From Hippopus hippopus (taxonomy: Eukaryota > Mollusca > Bivalvia > Cardiida > Cardiidae), in contig OX328099.1 in the NCBI GenBank assembly GCA_946811185.2, positions 16,333,859 through 16,397,858 of the forward strand: a stretch of 64,000 nt of DNA, in the 5' to 3' direction. The translations under genes were made by a program, and so were the position numbers. Below the pieces are notes generated by a model. It did not search any database and was not told the origin of the DNA. It saw nothing but the letters and a program-made list of their open reading frames with translations. This document shows, one piece after another, positions 52,310 through 63,990 of this stretch. Positions within the stretch are counted from its first letter, which is position 1. Each line of letters begins with the position of its first letter.

Positions 52310-52521
52310 CTCTGCCACACAACTCCGATTTTTAACGACCCTGAAAGAGAGGTTTTGAAGAAAAGGAGAAAATACTTGTAACCAGCATTTTCTACTTTTC
52401 CAACAATGTCTTCCAATCTATTACAGACAAAAATAATCATTTTAGCAGCATTTAAGTTGTCGTCTGCAAATGCTTTCAATTTCGTCCAGTCCAAAACTTT
52501 GTCATTTGGTAAAGGGTTAAT
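52310..52521. repeat. MITE family D
   Basis: A shortened palindrome (52354-52412) with a tail ending CATTTGGTAAAGGGTTAA. Confidence 0.68.
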
Positions 52522-52852
52522 TTTTTGGCTTTCGTGCCATTTATTACAGGTTTCGTCTGAAAGAGTCTGTACGCTAATGGGATACGATAGAAATAATGTC
52601 ATTAAAAGACTTCCAGAAGCAGACTCTAAAATTATGATTAATATCCTAGAAAATATTTTTGACACCACAAACTTCATATATTTTTCAAAGGCACTTAATC
52701 TCACCTACTTAGGCCCTATTTTTCCAATTTTCTTGTCAAACGAGAGAGAAAACAACTGCATGTTCTTCACGATATCAGCAATGATCAATGGGCAAATAGC
52801 GTTTCTGCGTTGGCACGAAATCTTGAAAATCCCTCGAATCTTCCTCTGTTAG

Positions 52853-53032
52853 ACCAAGATCCGTATTCAGCAACCATTTTTAAAAACATTCTTTGTCTTA
52901 TTCTTCGAGATTTTGAACATTTCAAAGTAACACAACCTCTGATTGGCAAAACCATTTGGTTTAGCCAATCAGAACTTGAGTTACTTTATAAAACCAGAAT
53001 AGGGCTAAGAATATGGTTGTTGAATACGGGCC
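52853..53032. repeat. MITE family E
   Basis: GATCCGTATTCAGCAACC ... GTTGAATACGGGCCC. Confidence 0.78.
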
Positions 53033-53061
53033 CAAGACTCGTACACACCAATCGATCTAAA

Positions 53062-53200
53062 TAGCATTCTTAGTGTTATTCTATATTTAGTAAGTTTGCT
53101 ATTTCTGACTGGCTTAACCAAATTCTGATTGATTCAACCATTTGGTTTTAGCCAATCGGAAATTCCGTTACTTTAAAATTTGGAAATAAATATGGAATAA
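53062..53200. repeat. MITE family E, degenerate
   Basis: GCATTCTTAGTGTTATTC and a duplicated centre (GGCTTAACCAAATTCTG, then ACCATTTGGTTTTAGCC). Confidence 0.6.
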
Positions 53201-53344
53201 GATAGTTTGCAATAAATATTCGAAAAATTGTTACCACAGGCAAAAATAAAAGTTTGAAAATATGAAAGCTACAATTTTCACGTCTTGCGCTGGTTTAATC
53301 CTTTACATCACAACCCTGACTTTTGATGACCGTAAAGGTAGAAG

Positions 53345-53512
53345 ACTTTTGAAAATATTGTGGGAAAAGGAAAAAAAATTCTCTTTTCCTACCATATTTT
53401 CTACCCTTCGCAAAACAAATTTCAAATTTCTAGTCGAATTTATTTTGTCGACTGCCAAAGCTTTTAATCAATTTGGGCATCTCTTGAATTTTGTCGTTTG
53501 GCAAAGGGTCAA
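53345..53512. repeat. MITE family D, degenerate
   Basis: TTGAAAATATTGTGGGAAAA and CTACCATATTTTCTACC, tail CGTTTGGCAAAGGGTCAA. Confidence 0.65.
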
Positions 53513-53736
53513 CGTTACCAGGCAGTGCATTGCAGTGCCATGGCTAAAGTCACTTTTGAGATATGTTCAAATAGGAAATTATCATATGTACATTCTTGAT
53601 TAAGCGTTTCAGTAAAAGAACCAAGTTCTTCTAAGAAGTATTTGTTCTTTTCATCCAAAGTTTTTCATTTATTTGTATATGTTTGATTTATTTGCTATTT
53701 CTTTCTTTATTATTTTCTTGTATCTATCGTCGACAC

Positions 53737-54050
53737 CGGTCGCCCATATAGGAGACGCCCCTGGAAGACTTTCAGTTTTGGGGATCGAGCCTCAACCCTC
53801 AAGTGACCAGAGATTTGACGTTCACAAAATTTATCTAATGGTCTACCATCTGAGCTATATGGGCTGGTTTATTTGTACATCAGAGGTAGGATAGCAGCCA
53901 GTGGCTTGGAAAGAATATTGTGCGGAGTTCTGGTAATAGAAACTCAAGAAAAGCAATGATAGGTGAGGTGGTCTGACCGCCGCGGTATAACTGAAATAAT
54001 GTTGAAAACGGCGTTAAACACCATACAATCAATCAATCAATCAATCAACA
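53737..54050. repeat. Chimeric SINE: minus head, plus body
   Basis: The first ~140 bp read as a tRNA-like head on the minus strand (TAGCTCAGATGG, GGCTCGATCCCC). The rest is a plus-strand SINE body ending AACACCATACAATCAATC and an (AATC)n tail. Confidence 0.6.
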
Positions 54051-54364
54051 TCAGGGGCATACATAGTAGTAGTATTTGCATGAAAATGGAATGCTTTATG
54101 CATACAAGCTGAAGCTATCATTTGAGACGATCGCCTCTGAAAATGTCGCCTTCAGATGAATTATGAGTGATGCAAATTAAAGTGATACAGTTAAAAAAAA
54201 AACTGAAGCCCAACAAGTTATTCATCATACAAAAAGCTCATGCCATGACTGATTATCATATTTATTAAAATTCCTTTGTTGTTTCATCTCCTCGCAGTCT
54301 GTGTTTCTGGTGTTTGTATGGAAATGAACCCTTTACTTTAATTGTCAGAAGGAGATCATTGATG

Positions 54365-54445
54365 TATTTTGCGGAGAGTGTGAGACCAAGATCAGACTGC
54401 ACATACGTGCAGTCTGATCTTGATCTGCACTCTCCGCTTCTATAG
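54365..54445. repeat. MITE family B, palindrome core
   Basis: TTTGCGGAGAGTGTGAGACC to TGATCTGCACTCTCCGC. Confidence 0.68.
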
Positions 54446-55027
54446 AAATGGTTTCAGTCCAAATACAGTCTCTGTAAAGTGGCACCAAACCATACGAGAT
54501 AATACCTTTGTACGTCAAAGATAGACATTTGGTCGGAAAAGGGATAAATGATAGTGCAGAAATGCTGGAGCGGAAATGCACGAGTACCCCTAACCTGATT
54601 TCCCCGGAGAATGCCCCTTGCGAGGTCATTCTCGCTCTACGCCCTTTTTTATGCTATTTTATTCTTTTTGAACTCTTTTTTCCGCGAAAAATTCAGATTG
54701 CAGTCAAAGTTTTAATGGTTATTTAATGCGCCGATATCAAATAGTTCTCTCCGCGCGTAGTGATACGAAAGTTTGCAATGATTGTTGAACTATTTATAAT
54801 TCACTTTGAAATTTCCCATTGGATATGATTTGTGATAATGGATTCTATTGTAAATAGATTCGTAATTTTTTTTTTGGACTATATTGGAAAATTTTTGACA
54901 GCACGAATCTTTGTGGTGTTTTTAAACTCACATTGCTGAATACAAAACAGAACGGGACATTATTTTGTCCAAACTCAATATTGTACATCGTCTTAACACA
55001 ATACTTGTTTCATCCAGAAAATTTTTG

Positions 55028-55137
55028 AACATGTGAGCTGTCGCCGTGATACGACTGAAATAATGTTGAAAGCGGCGTAAAACACAGTTCAATCAATCAA
55101 TCAATCAATCAACCAATCTGTCAGTCAGTCAGTCAAG
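55028..55137 (+). repeat. SINE 3' end with (AATC)n tail
   Basis: GTGAGCTGTCGCCGTGATAC and GGCGTAAAACACAGTTCAAT followed by AATC and CAGT repeats. Confidence 0.7.
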
Positions 55138-55388
55138 AAACCATGCTCTGGCAAAAGGGGGATTTAATTCATATTTATGATGCGATATATCTAGCAAGTC
55201 AACGCATAATTATGGATCCATAAAATCAAATTTGTCTAACAACCAACTGAATTGGGCCTATGAGGTAGAATAGTCCTTGGACAAACAGAAAATTTACCAC
55301 AAGCAAAAAGTTTCGACACAAGTCAGCCTATACACGTACTGCAAAGGCTGACCTAGGTCGATACGTTTTGCAGATGCATTAAACCCAA
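55138..55388. repeat. MITE family C, reverse orientation
   Basis: AACCATGCTCTGGCAAAAGG to TGCAGATGCATTAAACCC; the last tip is replaced by AACAACAAC repeats. Confidence 0.72.
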
Positions 55389-55837
55389 CAACAACAACAC
55401 AAAGTGATGAACTGATGATATTCACACAGATATACATATTCACCGGGATAGGCGTTCCTTTGGACGAACCGACTGATCTACAACGGTTATTGATTTGTGG
55501 GATATTTTTGCGGTATACCTAGATCAGAATGCATCGAACTGTCGACTGATTTTTGTACACTGTAATAGCAAAGAGCGCAACGACACAACAGAAATATTAG
55601 ATTTATGTCAACTGAGTATTTGTTTGTCTTCTTCCAATCTCTCTCTCTCTCTTTCTGTTATTATACATGTATACACACTAAATTCACCTAATTTATTCAA
55701 TATAAAAGTGTAACGAAATTATTCTAAAATCACTTCTTGCGTGAAAACTTTGGAAATTTATCGTTGCACGTTAGAAGCTATTCTTAAAGTTGATAACTAT
55801 CTTGCACGGCATGAAATAATGGATGCTTGACGGTTTA

Positions 55838-56061
55838 ACCCTTTACAAACAATCCCGGGTTTTTACGACCCTGGGAAGAAAGCCTTTTGAAAACATTGTG
55901 TGAAAAAGAGAAAATGCTGGTAACCAGCATTTTCTCTTTTTCCCACAATGTTTTCTAACCTTTCACAGTCAAATCCCAGTATTTCTGCCACATTTAATTT
56001 GTCATCTGAAAATGCTTTCAGTTTGGACCAGTCTAAAATTTTGTCGTTTGGTAAAGAGTTA
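55838..56061. repeat. MITE family D, complete (TTAA type)
   Basis: TTAACCCTTTACAAACAATC to CGTTTGGTAAAGAGTTAA, with the TGGTAACCA-centred palindrome inside. TTAA at both ends marks it as a piggyBac-type MITE. Confidence 0.83.
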
Positions 56062-56129
56062 AACCTTTTACGCTTTATCAAACAATACCTTGATTTTTAC
56101 GACTCGGAGATATAATAAACTACCTTTAA

Positions 56130-56200
56130 AAACATAGTGGGAAAAGGAGAAAATGCAGCATACTCTCCTTTATCCCACAATGTTTTTTATCCTTTCACAG
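56130..56200. repeat. MITE family D, degenerate
   Basis: AACATAGTGGGAAAAGGAG ... TATCCCACAATG; the centre is shortened. Confidence 0.62.
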
Positions 56201-56389
56201 ACAAATCCCTTCATATGAGCCACATTTAATTTGTGCGTTTTGCGAGCACTCTCAATTTGGACTGGTTTTAACTTTTATGGTCTGGTAAATCCGAAACTTA
56301 TAGTTTATTTAACGAGGCATATTTCGTAAAAGTGGGTTTCCGGTGCTATCTAAGAAAACTTTGGTCATACTCCTAGATTAGTATCAGGT

Positions 56390-56465
56390 TGCGGACTTTA
56401 TAGATCAAAGATCAGACTGCACGTTCTGTGCAGTCTGAGCTTTGATCTACACTGTCGGTAAAAGC
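56390..56465. repeat. MITE family B, palindrome core
   Basis: TGCGGACTTTATAGATCAAA to TTGATCTACACTGTCGG. Confidence 0.68.
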
Positions 56466-56813
56466 TGCTTCAATTGTCGTGTGCTAGTAAAGAGTTAGAT
56501 TTTAACACGTGAAATATATCATACGCCCCTAAAACTTGATAGTTTTATTACTATGGGTTTCTTCTGCAATACAGCGCTTCCCATCCAGGTCTAATAGTAT
56601 AATTGAAATTTTCAACACTTTACAAACAAAATTTTAAATTTGTCCATATCCAATGCATCTGTAGACGACAAAGATAAATGTGGTTTAGATGGTGTGATAT
56701 GTTTCTAAAACGATAGAAAGAATTATGGGAAAATGTGAAAATGTGTATTAACAGCGGTATTTTTCTTTTCCAACAAAAATATCGAAAGGCCTCTAATGGC
56801 CATGAATCAGGAG

Positions 56814-57006
56814 CCATGTTCACCAACTATTCTTAAGAACGTTCTTAGTCTTTGAATCTGAGATTTTCTAAATTTGAAAGTAACACAACTTCTGATTGGC
56901 TAAGCCAAGTTGTTTAGCCAATCAGAAGTTGTGTTACTTTCAAATTCAGAAAATTCTGGAGAATAATACTAAGAATGTTTTTAAGAATGGTTGGTGAATA
57001 CGGCCG
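56814..57006. repeat. MITE family E
   Basis: GTTCACCAACTATTCTTAAG ... GGTTGGTGAATACGGCC, with a perfect AAGTTGTGTTACTTTC arm. Confidence 0.83.
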
Positions 57007-57149
57007 ATGGGCTTGTTAAAGGATTAATCATCTTTCAGTTTAAAAAAAAAAACTCTTGAAACGTAAATAAAATGAAAATATTCTTTCTTCACTAAAATCG
57101 AGCCACCAATGTTTTTCAAACGCCTCTTTCCTCAGGGTTTTTAGAACAC

Positions 57150-57256
57150 TGAAAGATAGTTTTCCAAAAAAAAAAAACCTTTGAAATAGCAAAATTTGGG
57201 TTTTTGCTATCGGCTTGAAATTTTCATTTCACTTCTATAGCAGGTTAGGGGTTAAA
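57150..57256. repeat. MITE family B, one half
   Basis: ATAGCAAAATTTGGGTTTTT and AGCAGGTTAGGGGTTAA; the palindrome half is missing. Confidence 0.65.
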
Positions 57257-57544
57257 ACAAACAGGTTCATTGGCGAAAAAAGGATTTGTCAAATATTCCA
57301 TGTTATCTGTCATGTAATAAGTGTTGTTCTTTATGGCGATTGCTAGGCAGATCACGACCTTTCCGGCTGATTCTAGATTTGCTTTAATACTTTACATCTA
57401 CGTGAGAGTATTGTGGAACTGTTTTCTTTTGTGGATGGGGGTTATATGTTTCCGTCCACGAAAATTCTTTAACTATTCTTAATTCAATTCTATTTCTGAA
57501 TTCCAGACCAAGCCATTTGGTTTAGGTGGAAAATCATACACAAT

Positions 57545-57722
57545 CGGAGATCCGTATTTACCAACCATTCTGAAGAATATTCTTCGTCTAATTATACATT
57601 TAGAAAGTAAAACGATTTCTGTTTGGTTTAGCCAATCAGAAGTTGTGTTATTTTCACATTTAGAACATTCTTTAGAATAAGACTAAGAATGTTCTTAGGA
57701 ATGATTGGTGAATACGGGCCCA
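57545..57722. repeat. MITE family E
   Basis: GATCCGTATTTACCAACC ... GATTGGTGAATACGGGCCC; one arm shortened at the centre. Confidence 0.75.
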
Positions 57723-57924
57723 GCTGAGATGGATAGTGTACGAAACTAGAATTGGAACACTATGTAGAGAAGTTGGTGGTTACGGCAGCACACTGGTTCC
57801 CATTTATGACATCCTGATAACATTACCTTTCGTGAAGTGGTCTTCTATATTTCGGATGCCTCCTGCACAGTTTGCATAGTCAGATCGATCAGTCAATAAA
57901 CAGTTAGATCTATATAGATAAGTC

Positions 57925-58010
57925 TAGACAGACGGAAGGACGGACGGACGGACGGGCCAACAGACGGATGGACAAGGCGACAGACGGACAGATTGACAGA
58001 CGGTTAGTCC
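57925..58010. repeat. (GGAC)n/(GACA)n microsatellite
   Basis: GGACGGACGGACGGACGGG and degraded GACAGACGG units. Confidence 0.8.
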
Positions 58011-58489
58011 TTTCAAAGACATTATCGTTATCATAATCATCATTATTCAACCCTTTGACAGTCACATATGTCAAGAGTAAAAATTCAGTCGATCGATCCC
58101 AATTCTTTTTTTTTTTGTAAAACAAAACATGTCACAAAATGTTGTATGCGTAGATCTGAGATCAACATTGTCCTCAAAACAACTGAAACTGCCTTTTTCG
58201 GCGAAAGTGCCGACGTGAAACAAAACACCATGGAACAACACGAAATTGTAGTAACACCCAATCGATCTTTGCTTTAGTCTAGACTGTGGGTCAGCGATCG
58301 GTTATTTTTTTGACAAGAAATGACTGTTTGATGACAAGATAATTACCTACCTCCTGGAGAAATAATAAAATAATTTGAATGTAATCACATTTTGTGGCAG
58401 TAAAGTTTTGTTGGAGAATCGAACGCTGCGACTCCTGAGTTTAGTGTCCCATTAATAAACGATTGCGCCATAGGCTTCTTTCTTCCATC

Positions 58490-58690
58490 CTCATTCTGTA
58501 CTTCTTGTCTGTCTGTCTATCTTTCTGTCTGTCTGTCGGTGTGTCGGTCGGTCTGTCTGTCTGTCTGTCTGTCTGTCTGTTTCTTTCTTTCTTTCTATCT
58601 TTCCTTCCTTCCTTCCTTCCTTTCTCTCCTCTCCTCCCCTCACCTCTCCTTCTTTATGCCTTCTTTCCTTTCTCTTCGCTCTCTATGCTT
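58490..58690. repeat. (CTGT)n, (CTTT)n and (CCTT)n microsatellite
   Basis: CTGTCTGTCTGTCTGTCTGT followed by TTTCTTTCTTTC and TTCCTTCCTTCC. The 130-codon frame over it is an artefact. Confidence 0.88.
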
Positions 58691-59158
58691 TGTTTACTGA
58701 TTTCCAGTTTCATTTCTATTCTTACTTTCCTTTCTTCTTCTTTTTTTTATATTCCTTTCTTGTGTTCCTTCTACCTATTTCTGCCGTTTACTTACTCGTA
58801 TTTTGTCCAGACAATTCAAATCCCTCCATTTTTTTTTTCAGTTTCTTTTACTTAAACCTCCAGTTTTTTTTTCAAATGTTGTCATTCTTGATCGCATTAT
58901 TTGCACAATGTCATTTCCTTAGATCATCAATAAAGAACTCTTGAATTCAATTTATCGTAATAACGAGGTTTTAGAGGAAAAATCGAAGGCATTGTCAATT
59001 CTATCGCGGGTTTTCATCGCATCAGGTTTTCTTCGCCTCTGTTATTCAAACAAATTCAATTGGTTTTGAGGATAATTTCATTGTGGTTGCTTTCAAGCAT
59101 GCTTGTATTAGGGCTTCATCTCTGTTTTTTTTTCCCTCCATAACGTGGTTTCACTCTT

Positions 59159-59562
59159 AACCCTTTATCACAAAGTCCCTGACGGAGAAAGCATTTGAAA
59201 ACATTGTGGGGTATAGGAGAAAATGCTGGTAACCAGCATTTTCTCCTTTTCCCACAATGTTTTCTACACAATCCCTGATGGAGAAAGCATTTAAAACATA
59301 GAGGGTACAGGAGAAAATGCTGGTAACCAGCATTTTCTCCTTTTCCCACAATGTTTTCTACACAATTCTTGCTGGGGAAAGCATTAGAAAACATTGAGGG
59401 TACAGGAGAAAATGCTGGTAACCAGCATTTTCTCCTTTCCCCACAATGTTTTCTACTATATCAAAGAAAAAAAATCATCATTTTAGCAACATATAATTTA
59501 TCGCATGCAAATGCTTTCAGTATGGTCTAGTCCAAAATTTTATCATGTGGTAAAGAGTTAAT
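59159..59562. repeat. MITE family D with triplicated palindrome
   Basis: TTAACCCTTTATCACAAAG to GTGGTAAAGAGTTAA. The palindrome GGAGAAAATGCTGGTAACCA occurs three times in a row (about 59196, 59290, 59388), with AATCCCTGATGGAGAAAGC-type spacers. Confidence 0.8.
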
Positions 59563-59710
59563 CCTAAACTCGATAAATAAGTGAAAAGAATGTTTCAAGC
59601 CTACAGTAAAAACCCAAATTTTGCTATTTCAAAGGTATTTTTTGAGTGAAGAAAAATCTCCTAATCGGACAGTGTATATCCAAGGTCAGACTGCACTTTC
59701 TGTGGTTGTT

Positions 59711-60225
59711 GCTTTGCCACATAACCATCGTCGAAACAATGATCAGAGTTGAGAGAGAGAGATGAGTCCTGCGCACTGACTATCATCAATTCCCGGGAAG
59801 ACATTGCCCGAGCAGGGTAATCGAACAAGTGCACCCCAAGGGCCCCATTTTACTAAGGTAGTTACGAACAAAATTTGCGTAAGTTTTACGTAACTATAGT
59901 ATGGTAGCGTTTTCCGCCACGAGATACGAGATAACTATCGTGATCACATTAGAAAACTCTTGCGATAAATCAAAGTTCCCTGGAAATTTTATCTTTTCAT
60001 TTTAACTAGATAAAATTTCCATGAAATTTTGATTTATCGCAAGAGTTTTCTAAAATAATCATGATAGTTATCTAGTATCTCGTGGCAGAAATATACCACC
60101 ATACTATAGTTAACGTAAAACTTAGGCAAATTTTGTTCGTAACTACCTTAGTAAAACAGGGCCCTGTGGTCTCTAGTCCTGTTCGCTACCGACTAGGCAA
60201 CCGGGACGCGGCATGAATCCTGGAA
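59711..60225 (-). repeat. tRNA-derived SINE, interrupted
   Basis: On the minus strand: GCCTAGTCGGTAGCGAACAG (A-box region), then the palindrome at 59840-60163, then TTGTTCGATTACCCTGC (B-box region) and a body resembling 1318-1456. Confidence 0.7.
59840..60163. mobile_element. 324-bp palindromic (foldback) element
   Basis: Arms of about 150 bp around a ~13-nt centre at about 59995-60008, bounded by GGGCCC on each side. It contains no ORF. It splits a tRNA-derived SINE between its A and B boxes. Confidence 0.85.
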
Positions 60226-60298
60226 CTAAAGCCAAGCAAAAAATAAACATATTTGTAAAGGGTTTTCATCACTGTTTAAAATTTGTCGTTTCTATATG

Positions 60299-60505
60299 AG
60301 GATCCCGCGTGGCTCGGTGATAAAGTGTATGACTTGTAACCTGATGAACTCGGGCTCAATCCTCTCTAGAAACACTTCGTGGGAGTGTCATTTGGCAAGA
60401 CAGTCCAGACAATGGTAAAACCCAGGACATACATGAATATGTGAGCTGTCTCAGCGATATAACTGGAATAACGTTGAAAGTGGCGTAAAACACCATTTTA
60501 TCCGT
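60299..60505 (+). repeat. tRNA-derived SINE
   Basis: GTGGCTCGGTGATAAAG (A box), CGGGCTCAATCCTC (degenerate B box), GTGAGCTGTCTCAGCGATAT, AACACCATTTTATCC. Same subfamily as the one at 30960. Confidence 0.72.
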
Positions 60506-60631
60506 GTTTTTTGTTTCTTTACTTTTGAAATCAATGGTGCATAATTATATCAAGTTGCCTAGAAAGACTATTCAAAATACAGAGGAACAACCTTTTAGAA
60601 AATGAACTTGTCGCGATGATTTGCGAAACCT

Positions 60632-60810
60632 TGGTCCGTACTCACCAACGATTCTTAAGAATAATCTTTGTCTAATTCGAGATTTAGAAAGTAACACAGC
60701 TTCAGATTGGCTTAGTTTAGCCAGTCAGAAGCTGTGTTACTTTCAAATTTAGAAAATTCTTGCGAATTAGAAAAATAATATCCTTAAGAATCTTTGGTGA
60801 ATACGGACCA
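60632..60810. repeat. MITE family E
   Basis: TGGTCCGTACTCACCAACG ... GGTGAATACGGACCA. Confidence 0.82.
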
Positions 60811-60848
60811 AGAAAAATGTTATCTTGTGGGCTTCACTAAACAAGTGG

Positions 60849-61138
60849 GCCGAGCCCCGGTGGCACAGTCGGTAGCGTACAGGACTTGAGAACAGAGGGT
60901 CGCTGGTTCGAGCTCGGCGATTTTCTTTCCAATGATTGATAATTTAGTCATAGTGGCAGGATTTTTTTTCACCGCTGATCATTGTTTCAGCGATGTTTAT
61001 GTGGGAAGTGGCTTTGGAAGAATATAAAGTACTGGTAACAGAAACTCCAGGAAAGCATGGATAGGTGCACTGACCGCCGTGATATAACTGAAATAATCTT
61101 GAAAACGGCGTTTAACACCATACCATCAATCAATGGAC
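60849..61138 (+). repeat. tRNA-derived SINE, near full length
   Basis: GGCACAGTCGGTAGCGTAC (A box), CTGGTTCGAGCTC (B box), CATGGATAGGTGCACTGACC and ACCATACCATCAATCAATGG. Sister copy of 32216-32520. Confidence 0.78.
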
Positions 61139-61154
61139 TTAAAAAAAATGGACG

Positions 61155-61220
61155 ATGTACGATATCGAAGATCAGACCGTACGGACTGTACAGTCTGATC
61201 TCGATCTATGCAGTCCACAA
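61155..61220. repeat. MITE family B, palindrome core
   Basis: GATCAGACCGTACGGACTGT palindrome ending TGCAGTCCACA. Confidence 0.6.
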
Positions 61221-61850
61221 AAGCTTCTGTTTTAGCCTCTGTGGCTGAAACACTTAATTATCGTAAAACCCATTTTTCATTGCCTCGGTCCAACTGCCGA
61301 CATGTTATAATATCAAGGAAAGACCGCAAATTTTATTGTTCTTTCACAGTTTGCCTGGTGAACCCCTAAATCATTAATAACAGTACCCTTTCGGTCTGTG
61401 TTTGTTCATGCAGTCTGTGTAGATCAAGATCAGACTGTGGAGACAATACTGTCTGCTCTTCGATTCGGACCACGCGACATTTTTGCTTGATATACATGCA
61501 CTTGCCAAAATAAGATTTGATATTGCGTCATTCTGTAGGTGATATTATGACGTGGGACGGACTGAAAATATACATTTCATGTATTTATCGCACCCTAAAG
61601 GGTTAGGGATTTATCGATATTCCAGGCCAAATATAAACAAAGCGGATCGCCGACCGAAAAGCCAATGTTTAATTGAAGAAGACAAATCTCATTATTACAT
61701 TTTGATCCACGCGGTTTCGGGAGATCAGAGCAATCGATCCCTCGGACAAAGTAACTATAATGCTTTGAACTTACTGAGATGATGTGGATTCACTTCGCAT
61801 AGCCGAGTGAAGCCCTTCGAGTGTCAAGCGGGACGTAAAGTTGTTATTAC

Positions 61851-61921
61851 GGACAGTGTACACCCAAGATCAGACTGCACTTAACGTGCAGTCTGATCTT
61901 GGGTCTACACTGTCCGATATC
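61851..61921. repeat. MITE family B, palindrome core
   Basis: CGGACAGTGTACACCCAAGA to TGGGTCTACACTGTCCGA; nearly perfect. Confidence 0.75.
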
Positions 61922-62173
61922 TTGTGAGAAATTTTTACCAATACAGCCTTGACTCTATGAATACATGTATAATTACATGTATAATGCATTTTTCGTGTGT
62001 TCAAGACCGGGTTCTTAGTGAACATGATATGGAAAAGAGACCATTATTTTTTGTAGAAGAACTTGCTCTTTTTGCCGTAGCTAGCATTTTCAAAAGATGT
62101 CAATCCCGGGGGTTAAGTATGTGTTTCTTATAGGGAAAGATAATAATTTATATCGATGATATTTAGAAATATA

Positions 62174-63166
62174 CTAAGTTCCATAAATAAGTGTGCACTT
62201 CATTTTCTTTTATTTCTCGTCGCATGTTTTACTGAAGACCAACAAATTTGGTATCATACTTTAGTTCAGAGTCTGTAGAAAATGCCAGGCTAATCAGATT
62301 TTGACTAACAGAAAGTTTAAGTTAGGTTTTTGCAGTTTAAATGAAGGTGGTACTAAAATCAAAGTTGCAAAAGTACTCAAAGACTAAGGTAACATTAAAG
62401 TTAGGTTTTTAGGTTTTTCTTAAAGTTCTTGTAATTTTTCAATCAATATCTTGTATGGCCACCTCTGCTGTCGATACAGGCAATTCTTCGACGTCGCACA
62501 GACCTTACATAACGTAAAATCATTGCATCAGGAATGTTATTCCATTCCTGAACGAGAGCGGTGGCCAAGTCCAAGAGATTGTTGATGTTTCGCCGTGATC
62601 GAACCTTTCTTCCTAAGTAATCCCAGACATGTTCTATTGGATTCATATCCGGCGATAAAGCTGGCCAACATTGTTTCTGTTCAGAAACTGCTGACTGATT
62701 CGTGCCACATGAGGACGTGCGTTGTCGTGCATAAGTATAGCAAGCCCATGTCGTTGCAAAAATGGAACGTGCTCAGTGCATGGCCACCGCTCTCGTTCAG
62801 GAATGGAATAACATTCATGATGCAATGATTTTACGTTATGTAAGGTCTATGCGACGTCGAATAATTGCCTGTTTCGACAGCAGAGGTGGCCATACAAGAT
62901 ATTGATTGAAAAATTACAAGAACTTTAAGAAAAACCTAACTTTAATGTTACCTTAGTCTTTGAGTACTTTTGCAACTTTGATTTTAGTACCACCTTCATT
63001 TAAACTGCAAAAACCTAACTTAAACTTTCTTTTAGTCAAAATCTGATTAGCCTGGCATTTTCTACAGACTCTGAACTACAGTATGATACCAAATTTGTTG
63101 GTCTTCAGTAAAACATGCGACGAGAAATAAAAGAAAATGAAGTGCACACTTATTTATGGAACTGAG
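62174..63166. mobile_element. Snap-back Tc1-like element
   Basis: Inverted arms of about 390 bp (62174-62567 and 62781-63166) around a 213-bp spacer. The tips share AGTTCCATAAATAAGTG and TA lies just outside. Minus-strand coding remnants are of a Tc1 transposase. The arms include the transposase C-terminus, so part of the gene is present twice in opposite directions. Non-autonomous. Confidence 0.85.
62443..62825 (-). pseudogene. Tc1-like transposase, C-terminal remnant, frameshifted
   Basis: The first part contains HDNARPHVARISQQFLN, with the second catalytic aspartate. A frameshift near 62668 moves the frame to WPALSPDMNPIEHVWDYLG, which carries the final glutamate of a DD34E triad, and on to RGGHTRY, the usual C-terminus of the family. 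The N-terminal DNA-binding domains and first aspartate are missing. It is therefore inactive. Confidence 0.88.
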
Positions 63167-63323
63167 AATACATTCAAGAGATGTAAATAGAAACTGATGT
63201 ATGTTTCATCTGACGTGCATAGGACAGTAGGGGTCGCAAAACCAGAGGAAGCTATATTCCATTAAAACGCTTTATGATTTTACAAAGGGCCATACTTGAA
63301 GAACAAAATAGCGATACAGAACT

Positions 63324-63512
63324 GGGCCTGTATTAACCAACCATTCATAAGTACATCCTTTGTCCAAGTTTTTTTTCTAAATTTGGATGTGACATAACTT
63401 CTGACTGGCTAAACAGGATGGTATAGCCAATACGAAGTTGCGTTACTTTCAAATTGAAAAAAATCAGGAAAATAAGACTGATAACGTTCTTAAGAATGGT
63501 TGGTGAAGGTGC
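63324..63512. repeat. MITE family E
   Basis: GGGCCTGTATTAACCAACC ... GAATGGTTGGTGAAGG. Confidence 0.78.
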
Positions 63513-63764
63513 CCGTACCTCTACCAAAGAAGGGTGTTCGATAAATTCATGCTATCGCTCGCAGCATTTCTTCCTGATCGTAGGAGTAGGCTAGGTTAAA
63601 AGGCTGTTTCCATGTACCATCACGAGGTCGCTTGACCGTGCGTTTCGCCGATTCTGACTAATGGTTCATGTACTTCACGAAAATATCTTTATTTAGAAAA
63701 ACCTCTCATACCATACGGCACAAGTTCCAGTGGTCTACTAGACTGTCCATGCATGTATATATTA

Positions 63765-63990
63765 ATCCTACTCTGTGTAAAGGGAGCTAAATGCTTCTGC
63801 AAAAAGTATCGACCGATGTCAGCCTGCGCAGTCCGACATCGGTCAAAACTGTCTGTTGTTGGTAAATTTTCTACCTGTCACAGGACGGCTCTACCTCATG
63901 ATTCTCTCGGTTTTATGGAAAAATGGATCTTTAATGTGTGCATTACGAAAACGCATTAAAACCCCTTTTCCCAGAGCACGATCATATCTA
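63765..63990. repeat. MITE family C
   Basis: CTACTCTGTGTAAAGGGAGC to CCCTTTTCCCAGAGCACG, with a shortened central palindrome. Confidence 0.72.

Noticed and set aside
52291..52852. Overlapping 137- and 148-codon frames on opposite strands
   Set aside because: They cover a family D MITE and its flank; both lack motifs, and opposite-strand openness here follows from the palindrome.
58463..58855. 130-codon hydrophobic frame
   Set aside because: Translation of CTGT/CTTT microsatellite and T-rich DNA.
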